A stretch of DNA of 64,000 bases, from contig CAUYUJ010019888.1 of the NCBI GenBank assembly GCA_963575745.1, forward strand, positions 103,501 through 167,500. The letters are read 5' to 3'. Every line of letters begins with the position of its first letter. The first letter of the stretch is position 1. Positions 33,635-44,483 of the stretch are shown piece after piece. This DNA is from Prorocentrum cordatum. Taxonomy: Eukaryota > Sar > Dinophyceae > Prorocentrales > Prorocentraceae. The notes beneath the pieces were generated by a model. It ran no database searches and was not told the origin of the DNA. It saw only the letters and a list, made by a program, of their open reading frames with translations. Made by a program: the position numbers and the translations under genes.

Positions 33635-35437
33635 CTAAGCCCCCAGGTTGGGCCAAACGGGGCCCCAGACAACGCCCGAAGAGCCCGAGAGGGCGCCCTG
33701 CAGGAAGCCCCCGGACGACTCCTCGGAAGGGCCCCCCCCCCCCCCAGAGGCTCCCGAAGCGCCGCCAGCAGGCCGTCAGGAGAGCGCACAGAGCCCCGGG
33801 GCGCCATGGGGAGGACGCCCGTGGCTGCCCCCCCCCCCCCTCGGCGGCCGAGGCGGCCCCGAGAGGCCTCCCCACACCGCGTCCATGCCGACGCACCCTC
33901 TTTGAAGGGGCCCCAGGACACACGAATAAATACACACAAATAAAAAGATTCCCCATGTTTTTCCATATGTTCTGGGTCTTTGTCTTCCCCCCCACTTCCC
34001 ATATTTTCCTATATTTCCCTTGGAATCGACGATTAATTGTGTCTGTGTTTTTTCTCCCCTCCTGACTCTTTCCAGGCGGAACCTCCACGGCGCTTTTCGT
34101 TGTCGTTTTGTTCTCGCTGTCCCTCGCTTCTGCAAAAACACCGTTCAGGTCCAGCCCTGCCCTTTCTCCCCTCTCCCTTGTCGCAGCCGGCTGCGCGCAG
34201 GCGCGCGCGGGCGCGCCGGGCCCCGCCGGGCCAGGACGGGGGCGCCGGCCGCCTCGAGGGCCTATGGGCCCCCCCGTTCCTGCACCCTCCCGCGCCCAGG
34301 CTTAGGGGGAAAACAAACCTACCTCGCTTTTGACCACCCTCGCTTCCAAGAGATACCAAACGACGCCAAATTGCAGCCTGTACTGGTCAGGCCGCTTGAC
34401 GAGGAGGCGCGTGGTATGGCTTGGTTTTGCCTGGAAGCGAAAGCGGGGTAGGTACTTCACGCTCTGAAGGCTGCTCTGCACGCATCCTGGTCGCGCAGGT
34501 CCGCGCGGCCCCGACCAGGGCAGGGGGCGAGCGGAGGAAGGCCCAGCCGACGGCGACGACGACGGAGGGAGCCCCAAGCTGAGGCAGCAGAAGGGCACGC
34601 TCGCACAGGCGCGCGCCCTGCCGATCTCGGCGCGCCCTCAGCGGCGTCGCGCCGCGGGGAGCCCCGGCGACGGCCCCACTGTCGCAGGCGCACGCCCCGC
34701 AAAAAAAAAAAACCCTCTCGCGCGATGTTTGCCTCACAGAGAGGGGGACCCGGCCGCAGCCACGGCGGGAAGCCTCGCGCGCGATTCCCCCCGAAGAGCC
34801 CCAGCGGCAGCCCCAGCCGCGGTGCCCGCACACGCGCGCACACCGCCGCCCCACCCGCAGCCCTGGCTGCGCCCCCAGTGCAGGAGGGTGCCAGCCATGC
34901 TCCTGCGCCGTCCCTCGGCTCAGACTCGGCCTGGCCGGGCCCGGTGCAAGCATATGATGGCGGGTGCCCTCCGACAGTGGGCGCGCTCGCTTGCGCGCGC
35001 GCCTCGCCAGTCTCGGCACGCTCCGCAACGAGCCCCAGCCGCGGTCCCAGCGGGGTGCGCTCTCGCGGCGGATCACCCGCGCGCGCTTTCCGGCAGGCCC
35101 GCCACACGGCTTTTGCGCCCCCTGGGGGGCCCAAAACTACGACCGTCCCGACCGCATCCGCTCCCCCCACCCACCGTCGGGGCCCCAGAATCGTGCGGTG
35201 ACAGACCGCGTGGTGACCTCAGAATCATCAGCGACCTCACCGTGCGGTCCATCACCGCACAATACTGAGACCTCGGAAGCCCCGGTCGCCGGCGACGTCC
35301 TCGGAGAAGGACCCGAGTCCCAAAACCGTGCGGTGACCCGGAAACCAACGCTGACTCAGAACGCGGCGTGGCCACCACACCGCTCGAAGGATCCCCGTCC
35401 CACACTCCGACACGTGGCGGGGTCCTGACACCCTATA
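33635..35437. other. No gene recognised (1.8 kb)
   Basis: GC-rich DNA with C11 runs (33737-33747, 33828-33840) and an AT-richer island at 33920-34060. Overlapping frames up to 237 aa on both strands are Arg/Pro/Ala-rich. CGTGCGGTGAC repeats three times at 35190-35340. Confidence 0.45.
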
Positions 35438-35609
35438 CAGTCGGGGCGTTGACCTAAGGAACCCTGAATAAGGAACGAGGCCCCTTTTTCCATAAGTTAA
35501 ACTTCGATTTCCGATCGAAAACATAAGGAAAACCTGAGGCAAGCTGTGAAACACTTGAACGCGGAGCCCCTCCCCAACCAAAAGGGTTCCTTCTTCAGGG
35601 CCCCGACTG
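35438..35609. mobile_element. TIR element family T, copy 1 (compact form)
   Basis: 172 bp bounded by CAGTCGGGGCGTTGACC and GGGCCCCGACTG, with AAGGAACCCT and AAGGGTTCCTT inside them. TA lies on both sides of the element and could be the target duplication. There is no coding capacity, so mobility would need an enzyme supplied elsewhere. Confidence 0.75.
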
Positions 35610-36155
35610 TAGACCCCGAACCGCTGTCCTCTCTCGGGGGCGCATCTTGTACTTCTGCGGGCCTTCCGCCGAGGCAGAGGTGCCAACTCCTGCGGCCCCT
35701 CGCGGGCGAGGCCCCTCCTGGAGAGCGTCCCGGGCGCGGGCGGCGCCCCCGGCAATCTCCGCGCTGACCCCCCCAAAAAGACCAGGCATCAAGACTCTTT
35801 GACAAGTTTCAGCCTCGCCAAGTGTTACCAGCAACCCCACAACCACCACCACCAGCACCACCACCACCAGCGCCACCACCCCTACAATGATCCGATCTAC
35901 TACCACAACCACCCTGTCAGGGTTTGGATGTGATGGTGGCAGTGGTGGTCATACGTATGCTGCTCCTTCGTTTTCTTCCCACACATGTCAAAGACCACGC
36001 TGCGACAGTGCCCACTACGACCATCACTGTCTCCATTACTGCTGTAATTTTACCACCGAGATCACTCCTGCCCACGATTACTGTCATCAGCGCGACTTCT
36101 ACGACAACTAGGGGGGCCATGTTTTGAGGGAGTTTCTGTGGAACTCACGTCATCC
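35610..36155. other. No gene recognised
   Basis: Includes a short ACCACC-rich stretch (35838-35885). Small His/Thr-rich frames follow from it. Confidence 0.45.
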
Positions 36156-37978
36156 TCACCCCCGGCGCGAAGAGCACGAGTCCAGAGCGGCCTCCGGCAC
36201 CGTTTCCGGACAAATCCGGTGGATCCGCTGGATCCGCTGGATCCGGTGACGAATCCCAAACCGGCGCCCTCGCTTGAGACATCCTCACAAAACCGGCCCC
36301 GGGGGAGGTGCCCAGAGGAGCCCAGAGCGGCCTCCAGCACCGTTTCCGGACAGATCCGCTGGATCCGGTGGATCCGCCGACGAATCCCAAACCGGCGCCC
36401 TCGCTTGAGACATCCTCACAAAACCGGCCCCGGGGGAGGTGCCCAGAGGAGCCCAGAGCGGCCTCCGGCACCGTTTCCGGACAGATCCGGTGGATCCGGT
36501 GGATCCGCCGACGAATCCCAAACCGGCGCCCTCGCTTGAGACATCCTCACAAAACCGGCCCCGGGGGAGGTGCCCAGAGGAGCCCAGAGCGGCCTCCGGC
36601 ACCGTTTCCGGACAGATCCGCTGGATCCGCTGGATCCGCTGGATCCGGTGACGAATCCCAAACCGGCGCCCTCGCTTGAGACATCCTCACAAAACCGGCC
36701 CCGGGGGAGGTGCCCAGAGGAGCCCAGAGCGGCCTCCGGCACCGTTTCCGGACAGATCCGCTGGATGGATCCGCCGACGAATCCCAAACCGGCGCCCTCG
36801 CTTGAGACATCCTCACAAAACCGGCCCCGGGGGAGGTGCCCAGAGGAGCCCAGAGCGGCCTCCGGCACCGTTTCCGGACAGATCCGGTGGATCCGGTGGA
36901 TCTGGATCCGACGAATCCCAAACCGGCGCCCTCGCTTGAGACATCCTCACAAAACCGGCCCCGGGGGAGGTGCCCAGAGGAGCCCAGAGCGGCCTCCGGC
37001 ACCGTTTCCGGACAGATCCGGTGGATCCGCTGGATCCGGTGACGAATCCCAAACCGGCGCCCTCGCTTGAGACATCCTCACAAAACCGGCCCCAGGGGAG
37101 GTGCCCAGAGGAGCCCAGAGCGGCCTCCGGCACCGTTTCCGGACAGATCCGGTGGATCCGCTGGATCCCGGTGGATCCGACGAATCCCAAACCGGCGCCC
37201 TCGCTTGAGACATCCTCACAAAACCGGCCCCGGGGGAGGTGCCCAGAGGAGCCCAGAGCGGCCTCCGGCACCGTTTCCGGACAGATCCGGTGGATCCGCT
37301 GGATCCGTTGACGAATCCCAAACCGGCGCCCTCGCTTGAGACATCCTCACAAAACCGGCCCCGGGGGAGGTGCCCAGAGGAGCCCAGAGCGGCCTCCGGC
37401 ACCGTTTCCGGACAGGATCCGCTGGATCCGCTGGATCCGGTGACGAATCCCAAACCGGCGCCCTCGCTTGAGACATCCTCACAAAACCGGCCCCGGGGGA
37501 GGTGCCCAGAGGAGCCCAGAGCGGCCTCCGGCACCGTTTCCGGACAGATCCGGTGGATCCGCTGGATCCGGTGACGAATCCCAAACCGGCGCCCTCGCTT
37601 GAGACATCCTCACAAAACCGGCCCCGGGGGAGGTGCCCAGAGGAGCCCAGAGCGGCCTCCGGCACCGTTTCCGGACAGATCCGGGATCCGGTGGATCCGC
37701 CGACGAATCCCAAACCGGCGCCCTCGCTTGAGACATCCTCACAAAACCGGCCCCGGGGGAGGTGCCCAGAGGAGCCCAGAGCGGCCTCCGGCACCGTTTC
37801 CGGACAGATCCGCTGGATCCGGATCCGGGATCCGGTGACGAATCCCAAACCGGCGCCCTCGCTTGAGACATCCTCACAAAACCGGCCCCGGGGGAGGTGC
37901 CCAGAGGAGCCCAGAGCGGCCTCCGGCACCGTTTCCGGACAGATCCGGACAGATCCGGTGGATCCGCGCCCCGGGGGA
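36156..37978. repeat. Nested minisatellite, 131-bp unit with inner 9-bp repeats
   Basis: About 14 nearly identical units, each with GACGAATCCCAAACCGGCGC, CTCGCTTGAGACATCCTCAC, AAAACCGGCCCCGGGGGAGG and GTTTCCGGACAGATCC. Between units lie one to four copies of GATCCGCTG/GATCCGGTG, so unit length varies in small steps (about 126-134 bp). Most units differ only in this inner repeat. Because the unit is not a multiple of three, all frames rotate and none is likely to be a gene. Confidence 0.9.
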
Positions 37979-37989
37979 GGTGCCCAGAG

Positions 37990-38145
37990 GAGGAATGAGG
38001 ATGAGGAGGAGGAGGAGGAGGAGGAGGAGGAGGAGGAGGAGGAGAAGATGATGAAGCTGCGGGGTGGAGGAGGACAGACGGAGGCAAGAGAAGGATGGAG
38101 GAGGAGGAGGAGAAGGAGGAGGAGGAGGAGGAGGAGGAGGAGGAG
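37990..38145. repeat. (GGA)n tracts
   Basis: Two GAGGAGGAGG blocks separated by about 50 bp, directly after the 131-bp array. Confidence 0.9.
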
Positions 38146-38234
38146 GAACCTCATCCTCACCCTCGCCAACAGGCGCACGCACCTTCTTCTATATACAGAA
38201 ACTCCCGATCAACCGCAGAGCGGCCGGCTAGTCG

Positions 38235-40091
38235 ATGAGAGGAGCAGGGCACGACAAGCAAACAACAGTCAAGAAGAGAAGCGTTTACTCAAACAAGTGC
38301 GACAATCATGCAAACAAGACAAATCATCCTGGATTGAAGGGAACGTCGCAAATGGGAATTGGGATGTCATACGCGCTCATTGCCGAGCACGCCCACGCAA
38401 ACAAGGACGCCTACAAAACCTGGCGGGGAAATTGGTGGAGAGTTCCAGACGGGCAGACACGATGGCGGAGTTCCTGGAAAAAGTGCAATGGAGAGTACGA
38501 CCAGCATTACTATTACCGACGGACCGTTTGGGGCCTACATTGCCAGTCTGCGAAGCGGCAGTCACACCGCAAAAGGGTTGGGAAAGTTGCTCAAAAACTC
38601 AAATGGAGCAAGTCTGCTGGGGCGGACCGTACTCCTGCAGAATACTGGAAGGCAGTGGCCCAAACTCCCGGCATCGACTGGCTCAGGAAGTTATGCAACA
38701 CATGCTGGTCAGAGGAAGCTGTTCCTCACGCTTGGCGGCGCTCGTTGGTAAGCACACTATACAAAAGACAAATGGCCCGTGCACATCTGCGACAATTACA
38801 GACCAATCAGCTTACTGTGCGTGGCGTACAAAAGTGTGGCAAGCTTACTTCTAAAACGATTGTAAAATGCTGGTGCTAACGACCGGCTCGATGCAACACA
38901 ATTTGGCTTCTGCAGGGGGCGCGGCACGGCAGATGCAATACAAATAATACGAAGGCATATAGAAGTATCAAAGATAGGGCGAAATGGTGGCTCGGTTCAA
39001 TTAATGTGGATGCGGTGCTCGCAGCTCTTGGAAGATTTGGTCTCCCCACGCGCATTTTGGCAATTATCAAAAACATATATACTAACAGGAAGTTCTGTGT
39101 CACGGATGGTGGGCATAAGTCGAAAGAGAGGCCGCAACATTCTGTCATCGCGCAAGGATGCCCTCTGTCACCGCTCCTGTTCGTGATGGTGATGACGGTG
39201 GTAATGTACGATGCGGTGGAACTCCTCGACGAACAATCCAAACTTTCGCTCAAAAGTGGTATTATATGAATTCTGTTGTACGCAGACGATACTTTGATTT
39301 ATGGCAGAAATCAACGAGACGTCCAAAACTTGTTGAATGCGGTCGCCACCGCTGGGGGGCAAGTTGGCATGGAGCTGCAGTGGAATAAGCTTCAAGTTAT
39401 GCACGTAAACAACAATTTGGAATTATTTACGCCTCACGGGGAAATACATGCAAAAGACAATTTAGCATACCTTGGGGCTACAATCTAACATACTGGGCAC
39501 ATTTACGCAACATTGAACAAACGACTGGGGCAGGCTTGGGGTGAATTCTGCAGGTATGCGAAAGTATGGAAGCACACCTCAATCAGCATCAAAAGGAAGT
39601 TACAGATTTTCCAAGCGACGGTCACAAGCAAGGTCTTGTATTCCCTCAGCTCGGCATGGTTCAACAAAGCCGAGAAACGACGATTGGACAGCTCGCAAGC
39701 AAAATGCCTCAGGAAAATATTGAACACACCCCATTCGTTCATATCCAAAGTTTCAAACAAGATCGTTCTGGAGAGAAGCCAACAAGTGCCTTACACATCG
39801 CAGTTATTGCAACAACTTCAGCTATTTGGGCAGATCGGCCGGAGCCCTAATTCTCATGCGCTGCGCGCCGCAACGTTTCAACCTGATGGCCTCAAGCCGG
39901 TTACGCTACTTTGCAAACGTGCGCGGGGGAGACCAAAAAGAGAATGGGCAGCAGGATTGTTATCACTTCTTTCTTCTTGTCGCCCTAGCTTTGAAGCTTT
40001 AATGGACACTCTGCTAGACAACAAAAAATGGGACGCGTTAGCAATCAAAATTACCAGGCCACTTGAATGCGGAGAAGACGAGTACCTATGA
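38235..40091 (+). pseudogene. Decayed jockey/RTE-like reverse transcriptase
   Basis: Pieces in order across frames: KLKWSKSAGADRTPAEYW (from about 38595); a segment with WRRSLVSTLYK; NYRPISLL (38794-38817); DRLDATQFGFCRGRGTADAI (about 38880-38940); FGLPTRIL with QGCPLSPLLF (about 39040-39185); the catalytic YADD box (39279-39290), intact; and a clean 192-aa tail (39513-40091) with VLYSLSSAW and KRARGRPKREW. The segment that should hold motif A, between about 38940 and 39006, looks deleted. Frameshifts separate most blocks, so it is inactive. The DNA is AT-richer than its surroundings, suggesting a different origin from the GC-rich elements. The order of blocks is typical of APE-type LINEs; the exact clade is uncertain. 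Confidence 0.85.
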
Positions 40092-40179
40092 TATGCCTTG
40101 CCTGGCTAGTGCGTCTTGGCAGGAAACAAATACATAATTTTCTTCCTCCTCCGCCCCTTCCTCCTCCTTCCGCCATCCC

Positions 40180-40345
40180 GGCGCGCATTTGGCGCGTCCA
40201 GGCCACTTGGGCACGCGTTTGGCGTGCAATCGTCTGTTCATCATCTTCCTCCCTCTTCCTTCCGTCCGCTCGGCGCACGTTTGGCGCGTCCAAGCCAGGT
40301 TGGCGCGCGTTTGGCGCGCGCGTGATCATCTGCTCTGTCGCTCTA
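40180..40345. repeat. Two-copy tandem repeat, about 88 bp
   Basis: TTTGGCGCGTCCA(G/A)GCCA and TTGG(G/C)(C/G)(A/C)CGCGTTTGGCG(T/C)G occur twice in the same order, around 40189 and 40280. Confidence 0.65.
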
Positions 40346-40394
40346 GTTTTCCCTTGCCCACGCGCTTCTGGCGTTTGGCTCCTTCGAACATCCC

Positions 40395-40640
40395 TTGGAG
40401 GTGTCTGCCGTGAGAGCCGCAGGAGGAGGCAGCCGCCCGGGCCACGTGCACTGGGCGCCGTTGGTCAGCGCCGTCGCTGCCGCCGAGGAGCGCGCCGGCG
40501 GCGCTGCGAGGATCGCTTGCGACCGCGCCATCCACGACGCCCTGGCCGCGAGCCTGCTCGAGGACGTGCCCTCTGAGACGCTAGCGACAGACGGGGAGAA
40601 TCCCTGGCGAGGGGACGTTCTGTCGGCGCTCCCCTGAGAG
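40395..40640 (+). CDS. Possible 3'-terminal exon, unknown protein
   Basis: A roughly 75-residue frame with very GC-rich third positions and balanced composition. It has an amphipathic stretch (VAAAEERAGGAARIACDRAI) and a Trp-containing acidic tail (TDGENPWRGDVLSALP), then TGA. A splice-acceptor-like AG precedes it at about 40398. It lies between an RT remnant and a long array, and no upstream exon is visible. It may equally be chance. Confidence 0.2.
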
Positions 40641-40729
40641 CACCGGCCCCCGCGTGGGGGCGCGCACGGGCAGGGCGGAACACAGCAGCTCGCAGGAACG
40701 CCGACAGCAGAGCTACTGCGAACAGCACC

Positions 40730-42785
40730 ACAACCACCGCCACCACCACCAGCACAACTACGAACATCCACCAGCACGACGACGACCACGACGACCAGGA
40801 GGAGGAGGAGAAGGACCACCACGACCAGCACCACCACGGCCAGCACCACCACGGCGACCAGCACCACGGCGACCAGCCCCACCACGGCGACCTGCACCAC
40901 GACTACGCACCACCACGGCGACCAGCACCACGGCGACCAGCACCACCACGACGAGGAGGACCACCACGACCAGCACCAACACGGCGACCACCACCACGAC
41001 CAGCGCGACTACGGCCAGGAGGACCGCCACGACCACCACCACGACCACAGCCAGCACAACCGCTGCCAGCACGACCAGCACCACCACCAGCACGACCACG
41101 GCCAGAGGACCACCACGATGACCACCACCACCAAGACCAGCACCACCACGACCACGGCCGGCACCACCACAGCGACCAGCACCACCACGGCGACCAGCAC
41201 AACCACGACCAGCACCACCACGACCAGGAGGACCACCACGGCGACCAGCGCCACCACGGCGACCAGCACCACCACGACCAGCACCACCACGGCGACCGGC
41301 ACCACCACAGCGACCAGCACCACCACGACCAGCACCACCACGACCAGGAGGACTACCACGACCAGCACCACCACGGCGACCAGCACCACCACGGCGACCA
41401 GCACCACCTCCACGACCAGCACCGCGACTACGCACCACCACGGCGACCAGCACCACCACGAGCAGCACCACCACGACCAGGAGGACCACCACGACCAGCA
41501 CCAACACGGCGACCACCACCACGACAAGCGCGACCACGGCCAGGAGGAGCACCACGACCACCACCACGACCAGCACCACCACGACCACGACCACCACGAC
41601 CACGGCCAGCACGACAAGCACCACCACCACCACGACCAGCAGAACCACGACCAGGAGGACCACCACGACCACCACCACCAGGACCAGCACCACCACGCCC
41701 ACGGCCAGCACCACCACGGCGACCGGCACCACCACGGCGACCAGCACCACCACCACCAGCACCACCACGACCAGGAGGACCACCACGGCGACCAGCACCA
41801 CCACGGCGACCAGCACCACCACGGCGACCAGCACCACTGCGACCAGCACCACCACGACCAGGAGGGCTACAACGACCAGCGCCACCACGGCGACCAGCAC
41901 CACCACGACCAGCACCACCACTGCGACCAGCACCACGACTACGCACCACCACAGCGACCAGCACCACCACCAGCACCACCACGACCAGGAGAACCACCAC
42001 GACCAGCACCACGACCAGCACCACCACGGCGACCACCACCACGACCAGCGCGACCACGGTCAGGAGGACCACCACGACCACCACGACCGGCACCACCACG
42101 ACCACGGCCAGCACGACCACGGCCAGCACGACCAGCACCACCACCACCACGACCAGCACGACCACGGCCAGAGGACCACTACCACTACCACCACGACCAG
42201 CACCACCACGCCCACGGCCAGCACCACCACGGCGATCAGCACCACCACAGCGACCAGCACCACCACGACCAGCCCCACGACTAGGAGGACCACCACGACC
42301 AGCGCCAACACGGCGACCAGCACCACCACGGCGACCAGCACCACCACGGCGACCACCACCACGGCGACCAGCACCACCACGACCAGCACCACTACGACCA
42401 GCACCACCACGACCAGGAGGACCACCACGACCAGCACCACCACGGCGACCAGCACCACCACAACGACCAGCACCACTACGACCAGCACCACTGCAGCGAC
42501 CAGCACCACCACGACCAGCACCACCACGACCAGGAGGACCACCACGACCAGCACCACCACGGCGACCAGCATCACCACGGCGACCAGCACCACCACAGCG
42601 ACCAGCACCACCACGACCAGCACCACCACGACCAGGAGGCCCACCACGACCAGCACCACTACGGCGACCAGCACCACCACGGCGACCAGCACCACTAGGA
42701 CCAGCACCACCACGGCGACGAGCACCACCAGGACCAGGGGCAGCACGGCGACTAGCAGCACCACGAAAGCAGCCAGCAGCAAGGA
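40730..42785. repeat. 2-kb array of CACCACGACCAG-type units
   Basis: Built from CACCACGACCAG, CACCACGGCGACCAG and AGGAGGACCACCACGACCAG in higher-order patterns. Spaced AGGAGG motifs recur every 60-150 bp in most of it. The plus strand reads Thr/Ser- or His/Gln/Asp-rich, the minus strand Val/Leu- or Gly/Arg-rich, all open for hundreds of codons. I treat this as repeat, not protein. Confidence 0.85.
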
Positions 42786-43592
42786 GAAGGAGGAGGAGGA
42801 GGAGGCGGCGGCGGCGGCGGAGGCGGCGGAGGAGACGCTGGCGCTGGCCCGAGGCAGCGCGGCGGCGCGGAGGGCGAACGCACCGCCGCCGGCGCCGCCC
42901 CGAGGACAGCGCGAACGCTGCCGAAGGAGGCGGCGGCGGCGGCCAGCAGCGGCAGACCCCGCGGCGCGGCGCAGGCAGCGACGGGCCAGGCGCCGCGGCG
43001 AAGCGCGGCGGCAGGCGGCGGCGCGGCCGCGCGGAGGCCGAAAGCTGCGCCGCCAGCGCCGCCCTGAGGCGGCGGCGGCACCGGCTGGCGGCGGCAAGCC
43101 CGGCGCGGCGCTGCGACGAGCGGCCGGCAGGCGACTGGCGGCGACGGGCCGGGCGCCGCGGCACAAGGCGCAGGCTCAGGCTGGCGGCGGCGGCTGGCGG
43201 CGGCTGCCCGAGGGTGCTCCGGGCGCTCCCGGGGCGCCGAGAGGTTAGGGGCAGCTGAGCGGGAGGCCCCCGGCGGGGCGGCTAGCTGGCGGGAGGTTTG
43301 GGGTCGCCCTGGCTTCGGCCGAAAACCCTCCGCTCATTTGGGGCGTGCCCCCACCCCACTCACCGTGAGCGCGCGGGGGGTCCGCACTGGCCGCAAGGGG
43401 GCGCGGCAGCCTTGGGGTAAGGAAGGTTTTTTTTTCTTCACCCCAGGCAGCAACAGGTGACGACAAAGGCGGCGGGTGAGACAGAGCAGCGACGCCCGAA
43501 AATCGTCTAAGACGAAGAGCGGCAGCAGCGCGGCGGCAGCGCGGCGGCTAAGCAGCTAAAGACGAGGAGGAGGAGGAGGAGGAGGAGGAGGA
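42786..43592. other. No gene recognised; GGC-rich DNA
   Basis: GGAGGCGGCGGCGGC-type sequence to about 43230, then mixed sequence and a (GGA)n tract at 43568-43592. No frame has a motif. Confidence 0.5.
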
Positions 43593-44480
43593 TCAGAGGA
43601 CCTCCAAATCAGCCAGGCCGGGGGCCGGCTCAAGTGAGGTCGTTGGTAGGTCTCCGGGGTCATGTAGGACCATGTGTGCCACTGATCGCTGCAGAGCAAT
43701 ACCAAGTAACCCCCACCAACGATGTAGTAAGCCTAATTCAGTTCCGCGCCGTACCCTGGCTGGGAGAAATCGGCACCTTTCTCTGGCCAGAGCGGGAACG
43801 ATTTGAATACATTGGTTGCCCCATCGCCCATACACCTCTGATCCCAAGCACAGTAGAGCCCCAAGTCCTGAATCCACCACTTCCCTGTATGTGTTGTTGT
43901 TTTCGTTTTCAGCCCTTTCTAGTAGCCCACCACTCTGATTGCTTGTGCCCGTCCGAGCGGCTCCCGTCCTTTGAAATGGGGAAACCACTGTGATATCACA
44001 AAACAGCGGTAAGCCTCGTGCCACATTCGTGCAAGGGACGATGAGGTCGAGTCGTCTCGAGTCTCCTGCGGGCACCGGAACATGCGTCGCGCTTAGGGCG
44101 CGCTCTATGTTCCGATCAGGTATGAGCCCCCCGCCCTCTGTAAAGACCTGGCGCCAAGCTGTGACCATCCACGTATGTCGAGAATTGAGGCGACCATACG
44201 TGTTATCCGTCATTCGAGAATGGCCGTGCGGGTCCCCTCCCTCGAATAGTACCCCAATTCCGAGTCGTCGTCGCACAGCGCAAGATGTAGTTGGATTGTC
44301 CATGGTTAAACCGTCTGTGGTTGGACGCACTGTGAGCCAAATTGCCGCATAAGGACCCATACATGATCGTAGCCGTGCTTTTCCTGCCGTAGCTGCATTC
44401 GCCCGGGCATGCGGCCCACCGCCCAATTCACGCAATACCGTCGTATATGCTTGACGTAATACGCCTGAAGACGCATGGAA
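43593..44480 (-). pseudogene. Nuclease-like C-terminal domain of RT element 3
   Basis: Continues in the same frame as the RT ORF upstream, separated only by the TAA at 44481-44483. Directly after the stop come FHASS and then VLRELGGGPHARANA. Later come SRRLDLIV, LPLFCDITVVSPFQRTG, YREVVDSGLG, EVYGRWG, LARERCRFLP and RWWGLLG. The LDL...CDITVVSP part fits the PD-(D/E)XK-like nuclease that follows the RT in this dinoflagellate family. It would cut the target DNA during retrotransposition. The family assignment is from memory. A Met at 44435 could start a separate protein, but upstream sequence in the same frame is also conserved. Confidence 0.65.
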
Positions 44481-44483
44481 TTA
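44481..44483 (-). other. Premature TAA between RT and nuclease domains
   Basis: The codon follows GEWTHGW and precedes FHASS. Relatives I remember have glutamine here, so CAA to TAA is the simplest change. A second copy of the family in this window (63121-64000) has TAG at the same place. Confidence 0.6.

Noticed and set aside
36156-37978. CRISPR-like array
   Set aside because: Repeat unit is 131 bp with no unique spacers, in eukaryotic-type DNA. It is a minisatellite.
40758-43164. Val/Leu-rich and Gly/Arg-rich minus-strand ORFs up to 578 aa and Thr/His-rich plus ORFs
   Set aside because: All frames are open because of the CACCACGACCAG repeat. There are no motifs.
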